Shown here: positions 14,631 to 17,243 of the stretch, piece after piece
Layout of the letters: every line of letters starts with the position of its first letter
Numbering within the stretch: position 1 is the stretch's first letter
DNA from: JAZKIX01 sp040384645
GTDB taxonomy: Bacteria > Pseudomonadota > Gammaproteobacteria > Burkholderiales > Burkholderiaceae_D
Assembly (NCBI GenBank): GCA_040384645.1
Contig: JAZKIX010000197.1
Span: 1 to 17,243 of the forward strand
Length of the DNA: 17,243 bases
Reading direction: 5' to 3'
Program-made: the position numbers and the translations under genes
The notes under the pieces: model-generated
The model's input: the letters and a program-made list of their open reading frames with translations, nothing else
The model's database searches: none
What the model was told of the DNA's origin: nothing

Positions 14631-15188
14631 ATGATTTCCTATTCCTTACGTATCGCCCGCAGTCTATTGGGATTGGTGTTTTTGATGCCTTATTGCGCAC
14701 TTGCGGAAAAAGCCGATTCCACCAAGCCAATCAATGTTGAAGCTGAGCAGTTTGTTTATGACAGCGCCAAGCTGGTCAAGACCATTTCTGGGAATGTGGT
14801 GTTGACTCGTGGAACTTTGACAATGAAGGCGGAAAAAGTGATCTTGAAGGAAGATGCTGCCGGCAATCAATTCGTTACATTGTTGGCACCTGCCGGTGGG
14901 CTGGCAACATTCAGGCAAAAGCGTGATGGCGGCGATTTCTGGGTGGAAGGGCAAGCAGAACGTATCGAATACGATAGCCATGCCGAGATCGTCAAATTAT
15001 TTACCCGTGCCAAATTGAAGCGCTTCGACGGCGTCCGGCCGACTGACGAAGTTGCTGGCGCCCTTATTTCGTACGACAGCCGCTCTGAATTTTTTACGGT
15101 TAACAATTCTCAAGCCGGCGTCAAGACTGATCCGAATGAACGCGTCAAAATTGTGATTCAGCCGCCCATCGACGCAAAGGCCAAGTAA
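14631..15188 (+). CDS. lptA: LPS export periplasmic protein LptA
   Basis: LptA forms the periplasmic bridge that carries LPS from LptC to the outer-membrane LptDE. The 185-aa precursor has a signal peptide with likely cleavage after ALA at residue 25. The OstA-type beta-jellyroll follows (INVEAEQFVYDSAKLVKTISGNVVLTRGTLTMKAEKV), then a lysine-rich end. The ATG at 14631 is preceded by AGAG at a usable distance in a 36-bp gap after lptC, the largest gap inside the cluster. The lptB start comes 1 bp after its stop. Confidence 0.95.
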   Translation: MISYSLRIARSLLGLVFLMPYCALAEKADSTKPINVEAEQFVYDSAKLVKTISGNVVLTRGTLTMKAEKVILKEDAAGNQFVTLLAPAGGLATFRQKRDGGDFWVEGQAERIEYDSHAEIVKLFTRAKLKRFDGVRPTDEVAGALISYDSRSEFFTVNNSQAGVKTDPNERVKIVIQPPIDAKAK

Positions 15189-15189
15189 T

Positions 15190-15933
15190 ATGAAGCAAAG
15201 CAAATTGGTCATTCGAGGTCTACAAAAAAGCTATGGCGCGCGTCAGGTGGTACAAGACGTCTCACTCGAAGTTTCCGGCGGTGAAATCGTAGGCTTATTG
15301 GGTCCGAACGGTGCAGGCAAGACCACATCTTTTTATATGATTGTTGGCTTGGTGCCTTCGGACGCCGGCCAAATCGAGGTGGAGGGAATTGATATTTCCA
15401 GGTTGCCAATTTATCGGCGTGCGGTCATGGGTTTGTCTTATTTACCGCAAGAAGCATCGGTATTTCGCAAATTGAGCGTTGAAGAAAACATTCGCGCGGT
15501 GCTGGAGTTGCAACGTGATGGCGGTAAACCTTTAACAAAAAAAGCGATTGAAGAAAGGCTGAATACGCTTTTGGCCGAGTTGCAAATTGAAAAACTGCGC
15601 GAAAATCAAGCTCTTTCACTTTCCGGAGGCGAACGGCGTCGCGTCGAAATTGCCCGTGCCTTAGCAACAAATCCCCGTTTTATCTTGCTCGACGAACCTT
15701 TTGCAGGGGTTGACCCGATTGCAGTGATTGAGATCCAACGCATCGTACGGTTTTTAAAAGAACGCGGCATCGGGGTTTTGATTACCGATCACAATGTTCG
15801 TGAAACCTTAGGCATCTGCGACCGCGCTTACATTATTAACCAAGGCTCGGTATTGGCCAGTGGCAGCCCGGATGACATCATTGCCAACGAATCGGTACGG
15901 CGCGTCTATCTTGGCGAACATTTTAGGATGTGA
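15190..15933 (+). CDS. lptB: LPS export ABC transporter ATP-binding protein LptB
   Basis: LptB powers extraction of LPS from the inner membrane as a dimer with LptF and LptG, which are not in the window. The 247-aa product has all ABC motifs: Walker A GPNGAGKT (residues 38-45), signature LSGGE (144-148), Walker B ending D168-E169 (LLDEPFAG), and the switch histidine H201 in TDHNV. The C-terminal RRVYLGEHFRM is the usual LptB end. It starts 1 bp after lptA and ends 28 bp before rpoN. Codons here and in rpoN look somewhat AT-richer than in the kds genes. Confidence 0.97.
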   Translation: MKQSKLVIRGLQKSYGARQVVQDVSLEVSGGEIVGLLGPNGAGKTTSFYMIVGLVPSDAGQIEVEGIDISRLPIYRRAVMGLSYLPQEASVFRKLSVEENIRAVLELQRDGGKPLTKKAIEERLNTLLAELQIEKLRENQALSLSGGERRRVEIARALATNPRFILLDEPFAGVDPIAVIEIQRIVRFLKERGIGVLITDHNVRETLGICDRAYIINQGSVLASGSPDDIIANESVRRVYLGEHFRM

Positions 15934-15961
15934 TTTTGAACCAGCACCAACCGCCCTCAGC

Positions 15962-17243
15962 ATGAAACAGTCACTCCAGCTTCGCACTTCTCAGCATCTG
16001 GCGTTGACGCCGCAATTGCAGCAGTCCATACGCCTATTGCAATTTTCTACGCTCGAACTGCATCAGGAGTTGGAACAGATCCTGTCGGACAACCCACTTC
16101 TGGAACGAATGGACGACCCTCTCGATCATTCCATAAGACTATTGGCTGACGGCGCGATTTGCCCCACCGCTTCCGCCCCAGAGGGACCAATTACAGAAGT
16201 AGAACTTGGCAGTTCGCCTTCTGCGGATGCGGATACAAATTTCGAAAATGGTGTCGACCAAGGTGCCAGCGATGTTGCGCCCTCTTCTACCGACTCCGAT
16301 TGGAGTTTTGATGACGTGGCGCGCACCTCAAAGACTCCCGATGATGATGATTCCCGACCGCAGTTAGGCGCGAATCACGCCACGCTGCGCGAACACCTGA
16401 TGGAACAAATGCGCGTTGCAGTGCGAGAACTGCGTGATCGAGCCTTGGTCGAAATCGTGATTGAGGCGCTGGACGAAAACGGCTATTTGGAAGAACCGAT
16501 TGCCGAAATTCACGGACGCCTTCCATTAGAACTCGATATTGAAATTGAAGAGCTGTCTACAGCATTGAAGTTAATCCAAAGCTTCGATCCAGCAGGAGTT
16601 GGCGCACGTAATGCCGCTGAATGTCTTGCGCTGCAAATCAAGCGTTTTCCCAAGATAGCCTTTGTAACTCGGCGTACTGCGCTCACAATCGTCGAGAATT
16701 ACTTGGCGCTTTTTGCACAGCGTGATTTCAATAAATTGAAGAAAGCGCTGGATTGCGACGATGAAGATCTACGCGAAGCACAAACAGTAATTCGGTTATG
16801 CAATCCGCATCCCGGCGCCAGTTTTTCGGCGCCAGGCTCTGATTACGTTGTGCCCGATGTGGTCGTGCATAACACGCCCAACGGTTGGCAAGTCACGCTC
16901 AACCACGATGTTATGCCACGTCTGCGGGTTAATGCGATGTACGCCAATATCCTCAAGCAAAGCAAAGGCGAGGGATCGCTTACTTCTCAGTTACAGGAAG
17001 CGAAATGGCTTATCAAAAATATGCGTCAGCGATTCGATACCATTTTGCGTGTGGCGCAAGCAATTGTAGTGCGTCAAAGAAACTTTTTTTCTCATGGTGC
17101 GGTTGCTATGCGCCCCCTTGTTTTGCGCGAAATTGCTGATACACTAGGTTTACACGAGAGCACAATTTCCCGTGTAACAACACAGAAGTACATGCTGACC
17201 CCGCATGGCATGTTTGAGTTGAAGTATTTCTTTGTTTGCGCAT
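15962..17243 (+). CDS. rpoN: RNA polymerase sigma-54 factor, 3' end cut by window edge
   Basis: Sigma-54 directs RNA polymerase to -24/-12 promoters that need AAA+ activators, for nitrogen, motility and other genes. The ATG at 15962 gives MKQSLQLRTSQHLALTPQLQ, the canonical glutamine- and leucine-rich region I that contacts activators. A variable acidic region II follows (about residues 55-140, rich in Asp and Ser). The core-binding domain comes next (from about 140, with DENGYLEE and FDPAGVGARNAAECL). The helix-turn-helix region IADTLGLHESTISRVTTQKY is present near the window end, where the reading frame remains open. The C-terminal RpoN box is outside the window. No strong ribosome site precedes the start. 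Location after lptB is the usual one in proteobacteria. Confidence 0.96.
   Translation, partial: MKQSLQLRTSQHLALTPQLQQSIRLLQFSTLELHQELEQILSDNPLLERMDDPLDHSIRLLADGAICPTASAPEGPITEVELGSSPSADADTNFENGVDQGASDVAPSSTDSDWSFDDVARTSKTPDDDDSRPQLGANHATLREHLMEQMRVAVRELRDRALVEIVIEALDENGYLEEPIAEIHGRLPLELDIEIEELSTALKLIQSFDPAGVGARNAAECLALQIKRFPKIAFVTRRTALTIVENYLALFAQRDFNKLKKALDCDDEDLREAQTVIRLCNPHPGASFSAPGSDYVVPDVVVHNTPNGWQVTLNHDVMPRLRVNAMYANILKQSKGEGSLTSQLQEAKWLIKNMRQRFDTILRVAQAIVVRQRNFFSHGAVAMRPLVLREIADTLGLHESTISRVTTQKYMLTPHGMFELKYFFVCA

Noticed and set aside
1..17243. CRISPR arrays, prophage, insertion-sequence transposases, riboswitches
   Set aside because: No regularly spaced repeats, integrase, transposase or phage structural genes, and no recognised riboswitch core were seen on either strand.

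Overview
The window looks like chromosomal DNA from a betaproteobacterium of the order Burkholderiales, most like the Oxalobacteraceae (inference). The reasons are the order tRNA-Gln, prs, rplY, pth, a Gcr-family membrane protein and ychF, the order kdsD-kdsC-lptC-lptA-lptB-rpoN next to a divergent Kef-type antiporter, and moderately GC-rich coding sequence. A run of ten N at 4776-4785 marks a draft assembly gap.

Region by region: 1-2813 is a housekeeping block: tRNA-Gln(UUG), a large hairpin, prs (PRPP synthase), a terminator, rplY (ribosomal protein L25/Ctc), a strong terminator, and pth (peptidyl-tRNA hydrolase). 2877-4893 is a multi-pass Gcr-family protein interrupted by the N run. 4904-6577 is an accessory island: a duplicated, divergently arranged cassette in which a small four-helix membrane protein is paired with a MerR-family regulator. 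One cassette has only a decayed merR stub and the other is intact. A tiny DUF3096-type membrane protein gene overlaps the intact merR tail to tail. 6996-10217 holds ychF, a MOSC-domain protein and a DUF484/GAF-like plus GGDEF diguanylate cyclase. 10341-12326 (minus strand) is a Kef/YbaL-type cation:proton antiporter. From 12412 to the window end runs kdsD-kdsC-lptC-lptA-lptB-rpoN, which makes the Kdo precursor, builds part of the LPS export machine and ends in sigma-54 (cut by the window edge).

The two most interesting non-standard signals are these. First, an interspersed repeat of about 82 bp occurs in three intergenic regions (2085, 6759, 10242), always in the same orientation. The copies align without a single gap. 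The left side carries a G-run followed by TATA, the middle a conserved CGCA...TTTT...GC block, and the right end a TACT-N6-AGTA palindrome. Second, the duplicated MerR/membrane-protein cassette keeps near-identical promoter architecture in front of both membrane genes (TTGACC, 19-bp spacer, a 22-bp dyad of matching layout). One surviving MerR may therefore control both paralogues, while the other merR has lost 77 bp at a perfect 11-bp hairpin. Several genes start in ways worth checking, notably kdsD, whose mRNA may be leaderless.
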